DNA of 64,000 nucleotides from Thiomicrorhabdus sp. (GCF_963662555.1 NZ_OY759719.1:124001-188000), one strand, 5' to 3'; shown: positions 54,285-63,334, counted from the stretch's first letter. Notes: generated by a model from the sequence alone, not told the origin. Made by a program: numbers and translations.

Positions 54285-54923
54285 ATGAACCAAAAGTTAG
54301 TCGCCGTTATTGATTATGGCATGGGAAACTTACGCTCTGTTTCAAAAGCGGCTGAGCACGTAGCTCCAAGCAATACCAAAATAATAATCACTAACAACCC
54401 CGATGAAATTGCTCAATCTGATGCGGTTATTTTTCCTGGACAAGGAGCAGCCAAAGCCTGCATGTCTGCTTTAGAGCAAACAGGGATGATTCACCCAATT
54501 CAACAAGCCGCCAAAGAAAAACCTTTTTTAGGTATTTGCATGGGACTTCAAGTTTTAATGACGAGCAGTGATGAAAACAATGGCATTAAGTGCATGAATG
54601 TCATCCCAGGAACGGTTAAACATTTTGATTTTGAAGAAAACAGTCCGCTAAAAACACCGCACATGGGATGGAACCAAATCCATCAAACTCAAGAGCACGC
54701 TTTATGGCACAACATTCCACAAGATAGCCGCTTCTATTTTGTGCATAGCTATTATGTTAAGCCTGACCAAGCAGATTATATTATTGGCGAGACCACGCAT
54801 GGCCTCACTTTTCCATCTGCTCTTAGCCATAACAACTTATTTGCAATTCAAGCCCACCCTGAAAAAAGTGCCGATCACGGCTTACAGCTTTTCAAAAACT
54901 TTTTACAGTGGAACGGTCAATAA
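54285..54923 (+). CDS. hisH: Imidazole glycerol phosphate synthase, glutaminase subunit
   Basis: The 212-residue class I glutamine amidotransferase has the oxyanion/nucleophile motif GICMGLQVLM, the PGQGAAK loop and the His-Glu pair in FAIQAHPEKSADHGLQ. It supplies ammonia to HisF, encoded two genes downstream. The spacing to hisB is 1 bp, so translation is coupled. Confidence 0.97.
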   Translation: MNQKLVAVIDYGMGNLRSVSKAAEHVAPSNTKIIITNNPDEIAQSDAVIFPGQGAAKACMSALEQTGMIHPIQQAAKEKPFLGICMGLQVLMTSSDENNGIKCMNVIPGTVKHFDFEENSPLKTPHMGWNQIHQTQEHALWHNIPQDSRFYFVHSYYVKPDQADYIIGETTHGLTFPSALSHNNLFAIQAHPEKSADHGLQLFKNFLQWNGQ

Positions 54924-54942
54924 TTTTTAAAGGTTCAAAAAA

Positions 54943-55683
54943 ATGTTATTAATTCCTGCTATCGATTTAAAAGATGGTGAATGCGTCCGCCTTCGTCAAG
55001 GCATCATGGAAGATGCAACCGTATTTTCTGGTGACATTGTTGCGATGGCTCAACGTTGGGTTGATCAAGATGCTCGCCGTTTACATATGGTTGATTTAAA
55101 TGGAGCTTTTGACGGTAAACCCGTTAATGGTGAAGCCGTTTATCAAGTTCGCCAAGCTTTCCCTGATTTACCCATTCAAATTGGTGGTGGAATCCGTGAC
55201 CTGCAAACGATAGAAGCCTATCTAAATGCGGGTGTAAGCTACTGTATCATTGGTACAAAAGCAGTTCATAATCCAGAGTTTGTAGCTGAAGCTTGTAAAG
55301 CATTTCCTGGCCATATAATGGTAGGTTTAGATGCCAAAGACGGCATGGTTGCCATTAATGGCTGGGCTGAAGTTACTGACCATGAAGTAACCCAACTTGG
55401 TAAACAATTTGAAGATGACGGTGTTGAAGCGATTATTTATACCGACATTGGTCGTGATGGCATGATGCAGGGTGTAAACATTGAGGCAACACAGGCTTTA
55501 GCAAAAGCACTAACTATTCCTATTATTGCATCTGGCGGCATTACCAATTTAGATGACATTCGCAAATTAGCCGAGATTGAAGCAGATGGCGTCACTGGAG
55601 CCATTACGGGTCGTGCTATTTATGAAGGCACCTTAGACTTTAAAGAAGGTCAAACTCTTTCAGATCAACTCGCCCCAAAATAA
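54943..55683 (+). CDS. hisA: ProFAR isomerase HisA
   Basis: The 246-residue (beta/alpha)8 barrel begins with [17 protein letters not shown], with the catalytic Asp in AIDLKDG and a second in [21 protein letters not shown] and IIASGGI are the phosphate-binding half-barrel motifs, as in HisF. It isomerises ProFAR in histidine synthesis. A 54-bp gap with a hairpin separates it from hisF. Confidence 0.97.
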   Translation: MLLIPAIDLKDGECVRLRQGIMEDATVFSGDIVAMAQRWVDQDARRLHMVDLNGAFDGKPVNGEAVYQVRQAFPDLPIQIGGGIRDLQTIEAYLNAGVSYCIIGTKAVHNPEFVAEACKAFPGHIMVGLDAKDGMVAINGWAEVTDHEVTQLGKQFEDDGVEAIIYTDIGRDGMMQGVNIEATQALAKALTIPIIASGGITNLDDIRKLAEIEADGVTGAITGRAIYEGTLDFKEGQTLSDQLAPK

Positions 55684-55711
55684 TAACCCCAGCTTACCAG
55701 GCCTGGTTATT
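55682..55711 (+). repeat. hisA-hisF intercistronic hairpin containing palindrome copy 14
   Basis: AATAACC (55682-55688) pairs with GGTTATT (55705-55711), competing with the self-pairing of the perfect core at 55696-55707. It has no T-run, so it is more likely an mRNA stability or attenuation element than a full terminator. Confidence 0.7.
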
Positions 55712-55737
55712 TTAGATTCTTACAAAGGAACTAACCA

Positions 55738-56511
55738 ATGAGTCTTGCAAAACGTATTATTCCCTGCTTAGACGTGGATGACGGTCGCGTTGTCAAAGGC
55801 GTACAATTTGTTGATATTCGCGATGCGGGTGATCCCGTTGAGGTCGCCAAACGTTACGATCAACAAGGGGCTGATGAAATCACATTTTTAGATATCACCG
55901 CAACCGCACATGAACGCAATACAACAGTACACATGGTAGAACAAGTTGCTAGTCAAGTATTCATTCCGCTTACTGTTGGCGGTGGTATTCGCAGTGTTGA
56001 AGATATTCGCACCATGCTCAATGCAGGTGCCGATAAAGTCGCCATTAACTCTGCTGCAATCTTTAACCCAGCATTTGTCAAAGAAGCCGCAGATGCATTT
56101 GGCTCACAATGCATCGTGGTTGCCATTGATGCTAAAAAAGTTAGTCAACCTGATGAAGACAACAAGTGGGAAATATTTACCCATGGTGGTCGCAAAGAAA
56201 CAGGTATTGATGCAATTGATTGGGCAAGAAGAATGGCCTGTTTAGGTGCGGGCGAACTTCTAGTTACTAGCATGGATCGAGACGGTACAAAAATTGGCTT
56301 TGATATAGAGTTAACTCGCGCCATTTCTGACAGTGTTTCAATCCCCGTTATTGCTTCTGGTGGCGTAGGTGAACTTTCACACCTTGCCAAAGGCATTACT
56401 GAAGGCCATGCCGAAGCCGTTCTTGCAGCCAGCATATTCCATTTTGGCCAACATACCGTAGAAGAAGCTAAACTGGCTATGCAAAAAGAAGGTATTGAGG
56501 TGAGACTATGA
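55738..56511 (+). CDS. hisF: Imidazole glycerol phosphate synthase, cyclase subunit
   Basis: The 257-residue barrel begins with [20 protein letters not shown], has [13 protein letters not shown] and [13 protein letters not shown], and the catalytic Asp pair in CLDVDDG and TSMDRDGTK. It condenses PRFAR with the ammonia from HisH, giving IGP and AICAR. It overlaps hisE by 4 bp and has a GGAACTAACC ribosome site. Confidence 0.97.
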   Translation: MSLAKRIIPCLDVDDGRVVKGVQFVDIRDAGDPVEVAKRYDQQGADEITFLDITATAHERNTTVHMVEQVASQVFIPLTVGGGIRSVEDIRTMLNAGADKVAINSAAIFNPAFVKEAADAFGSQCIVVAIDAKKVSQPDEDNKWEIFTHGGRKETGIDAIDWARRMACLGAGELLVTSMDRDGTKIGFDIELTRAISDSVSIPVIASGGVGELSHLAKGITEGHAEAVLAASIFHFGQHTVEEAKLAMQKEGIEVRL

Positions 56512-56849
56512 GCGATATTCTAAAACAAATAGACGAGGTATTAGAAGCACGTAAATTAGACACTCCCGATAGCTCTTATGTTGCGAGTCTCTATGACAAA
56601 GGGATCGAAAAGATTCTTAAAAAAGTATCTGAAGAAGCCGCTGAAACAGTCATGGCTGCAAAAGATTTAGAACATAGCAATGATGCTAAAAAAGACCAAG
56701 AACACCTTGTTTATGAAATTGCAGACCTGTGGTTTCACACTATGGTACTATTGGCATCTCAAAATCTGTCGAGCAACGATGTGACTACAGAATTACAAAG
56801 ACGCTTCGGCCTTTCAGGGCATGAAGAAAAAGCCAGCCGCAGCGAATAA
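56508..56849 (+). CDS. hisE: Phosphoribosyl-ATP pyrophosphatase
   Basis: The 113-residue all-alpha protein has the conserved [21 protein letters not shown] and [11 protein letters not shown] motifs of HisE, and ends before any HisI domain, so it is not a HisIE fusion. It hydrolyses PR-ATP. No separate hisI lies downstream; the next genes are a HIT protein and tatABC. Confidence 0.96.
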   Translation: MSDILKQIDEVLEARKLDTPDSSYVASLYDKGIEKILKKVSEEAAETVMAAKDLEHSNDAKKDQEHLVYEIADLWFHTMVLLASQNLSSNDVTTELQRRFGLSGHEEKASRSE

Positions 56850-56889
56850 AGATCACCGCTCCAGTCAAAATCAATAAAGGATGAGACCC

Positions 56890-57213
56890 ATGAGTACAGC
56901 AGAAAAAAGTGTATTTTCTAAAATCATCGATCGTGAAATTCCAGCTGAAATAATTTATGAAGATGACAAATGCATTGTTATTAATGATATCAACCCGAAA
57001 GCAAGAGTACACCTACTGGTGATTCCTAAAAAACCCATTCCAACTCTGTTTGATTTAAAACCGGAAGACAAAGACACCATGGGTCATATGATACTTTTGT
57101 TACCACAACTTGCACAATCGCAAGGCCTAGATGGATTTAAAACTCAAATTAATACCGGAGAATCTGGCGGTCAAGAAGTTTTTCATATTCACATACACTT
57201 ACTTGGTAACTAA
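56890..57213 (+). CDS. hinT: HIT-family nucleotide hydrolase (HinT-type)
   Basis: The product is 107 residues from the ATG at 56890, preceded by AAAGGATGAG; an ATG at 56881 is part of that ribosome site and less likely. The HIT signature HIHIHLLGN is at the end, with CIVINDINPKARVHLLVIPKK and SGGQEVFHIH. It hydrolyses aminoacyl- or lysyl-AMP-type substrates. The order hisE-hinT-tatABC is common among gammaproteobacteria. Confidence 0.94.
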   Translation: MSTAEKSVFSKIIDREIPAEIIYEDDKCIVINDINPKARVHLLVIPKKPIPTLFDLKPEDKDTMGHMILLLPQLAQSQGLDGFKTQINTGESGGQEVFHIHIHLLGN

Positions 57214-57407
57214 GATTCCTTACCTTTTTCATAAAAATCTTGGATACATATCTTTACTAAAGCAATTTATCGTATTTTTTAGTGCCAACAAATCATTGAA
57301 TTTGGTATGATTAGCGGTCACTAAAAAATTCGGCTTTATAAGCAACAAATAAATCCCGTAAAAACTGGCAAACAAGCCACATATTAGATTTTAAATGGAG
57401 CAAAACC

Positions 57408-57656
57408 ATGGGCATTAGCATTTGGCAATTACTTATCATCTTAGCAATCGTTTTAGTATTATTTGGTGCAAAACGTTTACGTAACGTTGGTAGCGATTTA
57501 GGTGGAGCAATCAAAGGCTTCAAATCAGCTGTAAAAGAAGAAGAAACAAAAACTGCAGAAGAAGACGAGAAAAAGCTAGAGAAAAAAGACGGTGACAATG
57601 TTTTTGATGTTGCCGCTGAAGAGAAAAAAACTGAAGAGACAAAAGATAAAGCTTAA
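57408..57656 (+). CDS. tatA: Twin-arginine translocase subunit TatA
   Basis: The 82-residue protein has one membrane helix (~4-20), followed by the hinge [24 protein letters not shown] amphipathic helix and an acidic/lysine tail ([18 protein letters not shown]). It forms the Tat translocation pore. tatB follows after 30 bp. The promoter must lie in the 194-bp gap before it. Confidence 0.96.
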   Translation: MGISIWQLLIILAIVLVLFGAKRLRNVGSDLGGAIKGFKSAVKEEETKTAEEDEKKLEKKDGDNVFDVAAEEKKTEETKDKA

Positions 57657-57686
57657 TTTTAAGCTTATCTTTGAGCACGCAAAATT

Positions 57687-58184
57687 ATGTTTGATATCGG
57701 TTTTCTCGAAATCCTGGTTGTTCTGGTGATTGCCTTATTGGTTATTGGGCCTGAACGCATGCCTGAACTTGCCCGTAAGATAGGTCAGTTCATGGGCAAG
57801 ATGCGTCGTTTTGTCAACTCTATGAAAGAGGAAGGGCAAGTCCAGGAGACACTTCGTGAAATCAAAGATTCGATGAATTTCGAAGAAGAAAAAACCAAAA
57901 TTGATAATCTTGGAAAAGAGCTTGAACAAGGAATGAATCTTAATGATATTAACCTGGATGATTTTCAGCGACCTTTTGGTGGCGAAGTTGATCCAGCGGA
58001 GTCAGTCGGTTCAAACCAGTTTAATAAAGCACCAAGTCAACCAAAACCGCCTGCTCAACCTTCTTTAGACTCTGAAGAAACTAAAGAAAAAAATAACACT
58101 ACTGACCTAAAGACAGACAGTAGCCCTGCCAACGTTTCAGAACCGACTCAATCGGCTCCTGAAAAAGACACTCAAAAAAGTTAG
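57687..58184 (+). CDS. tatB: Twin-arginine translocase subunit TatB
   Basis: The 165-residue protein starts with MFDIGFLEILVVLVIALLVIGPERMPELARKIG, typical for TatB, then an amphipathic helix with KMRRFVNSMKEEGQ. The last ~60 residues are Pro/Ser/Glu/Lys-rich and poorly conserved. It forms the substrate receptor with TatC, 6 bp downstream. Confidence 0.95.
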   Translation: MFDIGFLEILVVLVIALLVIGPERMPELARKIGQFMGKMRRFVNSMKEEGQVQETLREIKDSMNFEEEKTKIDNLGKELEQGMNLNDINLDDFQRPFGGEVDPAESVGSNQFNKAPSQPKPPAQPSLDSEETKEKNNTTDLKTDSSPANVSEPTQSAPEKDTQKS

Positions 58185-58190
58185 TCCTTT

Positions 58191-59294
58191 ATGAGTAATG
58201 CTGCATTACCACCAAACGATCAAGAAATGACGCTAATTCAACATTTGTTGGATTTAAAGGCGAGTTTGACTCGTGGTATTTTGGCTATTATTGTTTTTTT
58301 CATTTTTCTTTTTCCGTTTGCTAACGATATATACACCTATGTATCAGAACCATTAACACGCTATCTGCCTGAAGGCACTAGCATGATAGCAACAGCGGTT
58401 GCATCGCCATTCTTAACACCATTTAAACTAAGTTTTGTATTAGCGATCTACTTAGCTATGCCGGTTTTGCTTTATCAGCTATGGCGTTTTATTGCACCTG
58501 CACTTTATAAGCATGAAAGACAGTTAGTTGCTCCACTGCTATTTTTTAGCTCATTTCTCTTTTATGCAGGTGGGTTATTTGCCTACTATGTAGTCTTTCC
58601 TCTGGTATTTGGATTCTTATCTCAATCCGCTCCAGAAGGGGTCACTATTGCAACGGATATTAGTCTTTACCTAGACTTTGTTATCAAAATGTTCTTTGCT
58701 TTTGGTATGGCATTTGAAGTCCCTATTGTGACTATTCTATTGATCCTAACAGGAATGACTAAACCAGAAAAGCTAAGTCATGCACGCCCATATATTGTGG
58801 TGGGTGCATTCGTGGTAGGAATGTTATTAACACCGCCAGATGTAGTATCGCAAACCCTGTTAGCGGTTCCTATGTGGCTACTGTTTGAACTTGGATTATT
58901 GATTGGTGTTATTGTCGTTAAACGTCGCAACAAAGATAACGACCAAATGGATGATGAAGCTCAAGAAACTCAAGATGAGCAATCAACTAATCAGCCAAAA
59001 ACAAACACTCAGTCAGATACAAATGCTGCAACTCCAGAGTACGATTTTGACGATCGTTATGCTGATCAAGTTGATGATGATTTAGACTGGGATGCTGAAT
59101 TTGATAAAATTGATTCAGAAATGTCTCAATTAGAGAAAGACTACGCAAATCGTCAAAAGGCAGAAAAAGAGGATTCTAAAGATGAACCTTCAACGACTGA
59201 TACCTCAGCAGAAAAGCCTTCTGAATCTGATAAGCCTAAAACTGAATCAACTGACTCTGATAAACCAGAGAATAACAGTCAAAACAAATCCTAA
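58191..59294 (+). CDS. tatC: Twin-arginine translocase subunit TatC, long acidic C-tail
   Basis: The 367-residue protein has six helices within the first ~245 residues, with the N-terminal [17 protein letters not shown], conserved FxxE-region [12 protein letters not shown] and [14 protein letters not shown]. It binds the twin-arginine signal. Residues ~246-367 form an extension rich in Asp, Glu, Gln, Thr and Lys, unlike the short tails of most TatC proteins, and contains [20 protein letters not shown]. Whether the tail is expressed as such or functional is unknown. Confidence 0.93.
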   Translation: MSNAALPPNDQEMTLIQHLLDLKASLTRGILAIIVFFIFLFPFANDIYTYVSEPLTRYLPEGTSMIATAVASPFLTPFKLSFVLAIYLAMPVLLYQLWRFIAPALYKHERQLVAPLLFFSSFLFYAGGLFAYYVVFPLVFGFLSQSAPEGVTIATDISLYLDFVIKMFFAFGMAFEVPIVTILLILTGMTKPEKLSHARPYIVVGAFVVGMLLTPPDVVSQTLLAVPMWLLFELGLLIGVIVVKRRNKDNDQMDDEAQETQDEQSTNQPKTNTQSDTNAATPEYDFDDRYADQVDDDLDWDAEFDKIDSEMSQLEKDYANRQKAEKEDSKDEPSTTDTSAEKPSESDKPKTESTDSDKPENNSQNKS

Positions 59295-59307
59295 ACTCTT
59301 AGCCTTT

Positions 59308-61146
59308 ATGGCTGAGGGTTTTAAATTCATAAACACATTCTTTTTGTTATTCTCAAAGCTATTTAATCGCTTTTTCAAACCCCGTTCTAAATCCCTACAA
59401 CCTATCGCGATATTTTGCAGTAGCTTTTTTATACTGGCGTTTAATGATAGTTACGCTCAAACAAACGATTTCAACAAGAATCAACTGACTAACAACAGTA
59501 GCCAATATTTAGCTATGCATGGCAATGATCCTGTTCATTGGCAACAATGGAGTGCCTACATTCTCAAAAAGGCTAAACAACAAAATAAACTGATTTTTAT
59601 TTCAAGTGGGTATTTTGCCTGCCATTGGTGTCATGTTATGCAACATGAGAACTACCAAAACACTCAAACCGCTCAATTTCTCAACCAACACTTTATCTCA
59701 GTTAAAATTGACCGTGAACTTAATCCCGAGCTTGATAAAGCGTTAATTGAATTTGCCCAAAAAACCACCGGGCACGCGGGCTGGCCGCAACACGTCATAC
59801 TGACACCAAATGGCTATCCTTTTGCTGCATTTATTTATCTGCCAAACAAAGATCTCAATAGCTACCTAAATAGAGTTATTCAGCTTTGGGAAACTCAACC
59901 CAATAAAATTAACCAACTCGCAAAAGAGTCTTCTAAACAACAAACCGTTTCTGATTCTCAACAACAACTTAATGGATCTAATCAAATCAATCGTGCTCAA
60001 TTTAGATCTGCTCTGCTTACACAAGTAAGTTCTGCAAAGGATGATTTTAGCGGAGGATTAAAAGGCACCAGCAAGTTTCCAGAGGCACCACTTTTAAATG
60101 CTTTATTGAGTATTAAAGAACTCCCCAAAGAGATAGAAGAGTGGCTTATTTTGACACTTGAACAAATGCAGTCTCAGCATTTAATTGACCATATCAATGG
60201 CGGGTTTTATCGTTATACCGTTGATCCGGAATGGCAAACACCACATTTTGAAAAAATGACCTATACCAATGCACTGCTGGCTCAAACCTATTTAATAGCT
60301 GGCCAACGTTGGCAACGTAAAGACTTTTTACAAACGGCAGAAAATACACTTAACTACCTACAAACTCAACTCTATTCAGCGGATACAAAACTCTATCAAA
60401 GCAGCCAATCGGCATTAGATAGACTCAATCAAGAGGGAGGTAATTACCTTTTTAGTAAACAAACACTGCAAAAACGCCTTAATAAGAATGAATATGAAGC
60501 CGTTTACCAGGCCTGGTCACTTGACCAACCCTCTCCTTATGACCTGGGTTGGCTACCAGCTCCATTTAAACCCAATAACACTTGGCAAACGGTTAAGCAA
60601 AAACTCAAAACTCCAAGCACACAAATACCTAAAGATACCAAGAGTATTTTAGGTTGGAATGGTCTGGTGCTAAGTACCTTAAGTAAGGCCTACTTAATTC
60701 TCAATAAAGAACAATATAAAAAATCTGCAGATCAATTAGCTCAAACTCTTACAGATCTCATTCAAACCCCAAAACCACCGCGTGCCTTATCTCAAAATGG
60801 TGAATTTATGGGTGAGGCAAACCTTCAAGACTATGCTTTTATCAAACAAGGATTAACAGATTACCAGGCCTGGTCAAATAACCAGAATACAGCTCTCGCT
60901 CTTGATTTTTTAAATCAAAAAATCCCAAATTTATTTTTTGGTGTTACTGGCTGGCGATACGATTCCACCCCCATTCTTCCCCAACAACATGGCGAGCTCG
61001 TTATGCCAGACAATGCAATTTCAAGCCCCACCGCAATCGTCAGCTGTTTAAAACCCAAAGTAGCATATCAAGCACAAGCCTTACTTAAAGCTCAAGCCAT
61101 TCAGTATGCTAGCTATCTAAATAACCTCAACTGTATTAACCGCTAG
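59308..61146 (+). CDS. Secreted DUF255 (YyaL-like) thioredoxin-domain protein
   Basis: The product is 612 residues from the ATG at 59308, 13 bp after tatC; the frame is open further upstream into tatC in another frame, but that part is not coding. An unusual N-terminal basic segment and a hydrophobic stretch (~34-50) look like a signal peptide (cleavage near SYAQ). The thioredoxin-like domain has FISSGYFACHWCHVMQHENY (CxxC as CHWC) and the (alpha/alpha)6-barrel-like C-terminal half includes HINGGFYRYTVDPEWQTPHFEKM. Two palindrome copies (60506 and 60863) both encode Gln-Ala-Trp-Ser. Function of the family is unclear. Confidence 0.85.
   Translation: MAEGFKFINTFFLLFSKLFNRFFKPRSKSLQPIAIFCSSFFILAFNDSYAQTNDFNKNQLTNNSSQYLAMHGNDPVHWQQWSAYILKKAKQQNKLIFISSGYFACHWCHVMQHENYQNTQTAQFLNQHFISVKIDRELNPELDKALIEFAQKTTGHAGWPQHVILTPNGYPFAAFIYLPNKDLNSYLNRVIQLWETQPNKINQLAKESSKQQTVSDSQQQLNGSNQINRAQFRSALLTQVSSAKDDFSGGLKGTSKFPEAPLLNALLSIKELPKEIEEWLILTLEQMQSQHLIDHINGGFYRYTVDPEWQTPHFEKMTYTNALLAQTYLIAGQRWQRKDFLQTAENTLNYLQTQLYSADTKLYQSSQSALDRLNQEGGNYLFSKQTLQKRLNKNEYEAVYQAWSLDQPSPYDLGWLPAPFKPNNTWQTVKQKLKTPSTQIPKDTKSILGWNGLVLSTLSKAYLILNKEQYKKSADQLAQTLTDLIQTPKPPRALSQNGEFMGEANLQDYAFIKQGLTDYQAWSNNQNTALALDFLNQKIPNLFFGVTGWRYDSTPILPQQHGELVMPDNAISSPTAIVSCLKPKVAYQAQALLKAQAIQYASYLNNLNCINR
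60506..60517. repeat. Palindrome copy 15 (in DUF255 gene)
   Basis: Perfect core, read as Tyr-Gln-Ala-Trp-Ser in the protein. Confidence 0.9.
60863..60874. repeat. Palindrome copy 16 (in DUF255 gene)
   Basis: Perfect core, again read as Tyr-Gln-Ala-Trp-Ser. It is 357 bp from copy 15, an exact multiple of three. Confidence 0.9.
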
Positions 61147-61205
61147 GTAAATCCCGTAAAATAGCCCTAACTTTTCATTAAATCAAAAATTTTAAAGATT
61201 GTTTT

Positions 61206-61892
61206 ATGGGCCTGTTGATTCTTCTTTTTGTTGCATTATTCATCTTGACTACTTTGCCAAGCTTATGGACAAAAGCCATTTTAAATAAATACCGCAAACC
61301 TCATCCAGACATCCCTGGCACCGGGCTACAATTTGCCGAACATCTTTTACAAAAATTAGATTTGAAAGGGGTAAAAGTCGAAGAGACGGATCAAGGCGAT
61401 CACTATGATCCAATAGAAAAAGTGGTGCGTATTTCAACAGCAAATGCTCACAGCAACTCTTTAACAGCCATTACAACAGTGGCTCATGAGATGGGACATG
61501 CTTTACAAGATAAAACAGATTATCCCGAACTCAAACAGCGTACAGCATTAATTGAACGTGCGGCCATTATGCAAAAGTTTGCGGGAATGGCACTTATGAT
61601 CACCCCATTAATGATTCCACTAGCACACACGCCAATGGTGGCATTTTTGACTTTTGGAGCGGGGTTTATTGCGATGGGCGTACCGGTCATCATTCATTTA
61701 AGCACCTTACCGGTTGAGTTTGATGCCAGCTTTAAACGGGCATTACCTCTATTAAAAGAGGGAAACTACCTGAGTAAAAAGGACAATAAAATCGCTAAAA
61801 AGATCTTGTTTGCCTGTGCGATGACCTATGTAGCAGCCTCTTTATCAAGCCTATTTAATTTATGGAAATGGCTAAAAGCATTAAAGCGTTAA
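61206..61892 (+). CDS. Neutral zinc metallopeptidase (Zn_peptidase_2 family)
   Basis: The 228-residue membrane protein has an N-terminal helix (1-20), the zinc motif HEMGHALQDK near residue 95 and further hydrophobic segments (~122-170, 198-215). This pattern is the YugP-like Zn_peptidase_2 family of unknown function. The glutamate and both histidines of HExxH are present, so activity is plausible. It follows the DUF255 gene by 59 bp. Confidence 0.85.
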   Translation: MGLLILLFVALFILTTLPSLWTKAILNKYRKPHPDIPGTGLQFAEHLLQKLDLKGVKVEETDQGDHYDPIEKVVRISTANAHSNSLTAITTVAHEMGHALQDKTDYPELKQRTALIERAAIMQKFAGMALMITPLMIPLAHTPMVAFLTFGAGFIAMGVPVIIHLSTLPVEFDASFKRALPLLKEGNYLSKKDNKIAKKILFACAMTYVAASLSSLFNLWKWLKALKR

Positions 61893-61983
61893 AATAGAAT
61901 TAAGATAAGCTGTTCAAGCTTGTATTTACCCGAATCACTTAGTATTATTTACGTAATATGTAAGTTTAATGTAGTAGGTAAAA

Positions 61984-62355
61984 ATGAACAGTGATTTAAC
62001 ACTATATACAGAGTTTCTCCATCACATAAAAAAAGCTATCTTTATTGAAGACGAAAACCGCAATATTACTTTATGTAATCAAGCTTTCTGCGATTTATTT
62101 GCCATAAAACCTACATCCGGAAGTTATATTAATATCTGTTCAAACCATGGTGAACAATGCAAAAATCAGATTCTCGATCCAAAAAAGTTTATTAGCCGCA
62201 TTCAGAGCCTTACAATAAATAACTTACCTTTCTTCAATGAATTGATTGAAATGAAAGATGGTACCTTTTTAGAACGTGACTATATTCCTATTTTCAATAG
62301 AGACTCTTACTTTGGAAATATTTGGGTTTATAAAAAAATCATAAATATAACTTAA
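61984..62355 (+). CDS. Single-domain PAS protein
   Basis: The 123-residue protein is one PAS domain: KAIFIEDENRNITLCNQAFC at the start, then MKDGTFLERDYIPIF and FGNIWVYKKI at the end, where PAC motifs are usual. There is no kinase, GGDEF or HTH domain attached, so it may act as a stand-alone sensor or adaptor. It carries Cys residues at SNHGEQCKNQ. Its partner is unknown; no signalling gene is adjacent. Confidence 0.75.
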   Translation: MNSDLTLYTEFLHHIKKAIFIEDENRNITLCNQAFCDLFAIKPTSGSYINICSNHGEQCKNQILDPKKFISRIQSLTINNLPFFNELIEMKDGTFLERDYIPIFNRDSYFGNIWVYKKIINIT

Positions 62356-62390
62356 TAAAAATGAGATTAACGATTTAACAAAATAGCCAC

Positions 62391-63287
62391 TTAAACCGAG
62401 ATCTCAGTTTCTAGCTGCAAGGTTACGTGATGCACTTTATGTGTATCAAATAGATATTGTTTTACTTCTGACAAGGTTTCGTCATTGATGTGTTGCAGAT
62501 CAGTTTTGGCGTGCAAAGTCATCATAACTTGCTCTTCGGCTATCGCCCAAAGATGAATATGATGTACACAAGTTAAAAATGTAAAGTGCTTTTCTAAATC
62601 GGTTTTTATTGCCTGAATTTCATAGCCTGCTGGCACGCCTTCTAATAATATATGAGCTGACTCTCTACTTAAGCGATACGCCCCCACTCCAATTATGACA
62701 GCAATTAATAAAGATAAAATTGGGTCAATTGGCATCCAACCGGTGTAATAAATCAAAATCGCCCCACCAATTACGGCAACAGAACCTAATGTATCACCCA
62801 AAAAGTGTAAGGTTGCCCCACGCATATTCATATTGTGCTGGTCACCTGAGTGCAAAATCCAAAAGACGATTAGATTATTAAGCAAACCAATCAAGGCAAT
62901 CACAAACATCTCTTTACCCATAACCTCTTGCGGTTCTATAAAGCGCATAACAGCCATAATGACGATACCACCTACAATCAGCAATAGGGTAAAACCATTT
63001 ATAAACGCCGTTAAAATCTGAAAACGCTGGTAACCAAATGTCATACGTTCATTGGCTGGTTTTTGTGCAATGTGATACCCCCACCAAGCAATACCTAGAG
63101 CCATTGCATCTGTCATCATATGCACGCCATCGGCCACCAACGCTATTGAGTTTACCCAAAGACCACCAATAATCTCTACCATCATATAACTGGCAGTAAT
63201 AATGGCGGCAAGCATAATTTTTCGCTTATTTGATTTATTAGCTTGGCCAATATGATTATGGTGATGTGAGATGGGTTGAACGCTCAT
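62391..63287 (-). CDS. Cation diffusion facilitator (zinc-type efflux)
   Basis: The 298-residue protein has six helices and the CDF metal site in VADGVHMMTDAMALG (HxxxD) and GATLHFLGDTLGSVAV. The N-terminus is His-rich (HHHNHIG). The C-terminal cytoplasmic domain (~205-298) has HIHLWAIAEEQVMMTLHAK. It most likely exports Zn2+ or a similar divalent cation. An inverted repeat GTGCAT-N6-ATGCAC lies 30 bp upstream of the start. Confidence 0.9.
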   Translation of the reverse strand: MSVQPISHHHNHIGQANKSNKRKIMLAAIITASYMMVEIIGGLWVNSIALVADGVHMMTDAMALGIAWWGYHIAQKPANERMTFGYQRFQILTAFINGFTLLLIVGGIVIMAVMRFIEPQEVMGKEMFVIALIGLLNNLIVFWILHSGDQHNMNMRGATLHFLGDTLGSVAVIGGAILIYYTGWMPIDPILSLLIAVIIGVGAYRLSRESAHILLEGVPAGYEIQAIKTDLEKHFTFLTCVHHIHLWAIAEEQVMMTLHAKTDLQHINDETLSEVKQYLFDTHKVHHVTLQLETEISV

Positions 63288-63316
63288 GCTAGCTCCTCAA
63301 AGCGGTATCTATAACA

Positions 63317-63334
63317 GTGCATGTAAAAATGCAC
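63317..63334. promoter_or_regulatory. Inverted repeat upstream of the efflux gene
   Basis: GTGCAT-GTAAAA-ATGCAC is a perfect six-base inverted repeat in the only promoter region available for the CDF gene. It could be a repressor operator, or the end of a hairpin. No regulator gene is adjacent. Confidence 0.35.

Noticed and set aside
59182..59307. Upstream extension of the DUF255 protein into tatC
   Set aside because: It overlaps tatC in another frame; the ATG at 59308 lies right after the tatC stop and gives a sensible signal peptide.
2721..60874. Reading the ACCAGGCCTGGT palindrome as a normal transcription-factor operator
   Set aside because: Half of the copies are inside coding regions far from promoters, and the intergenic ones lie mostly at gene ends.
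2721..60874. Claiming the palindrome is a known DNA-uptake sequence because dprA and a comF-type gene are present
   Set aside because: Known uptake sequences are non-palindromic and denser; the link remains only a hypothesis.
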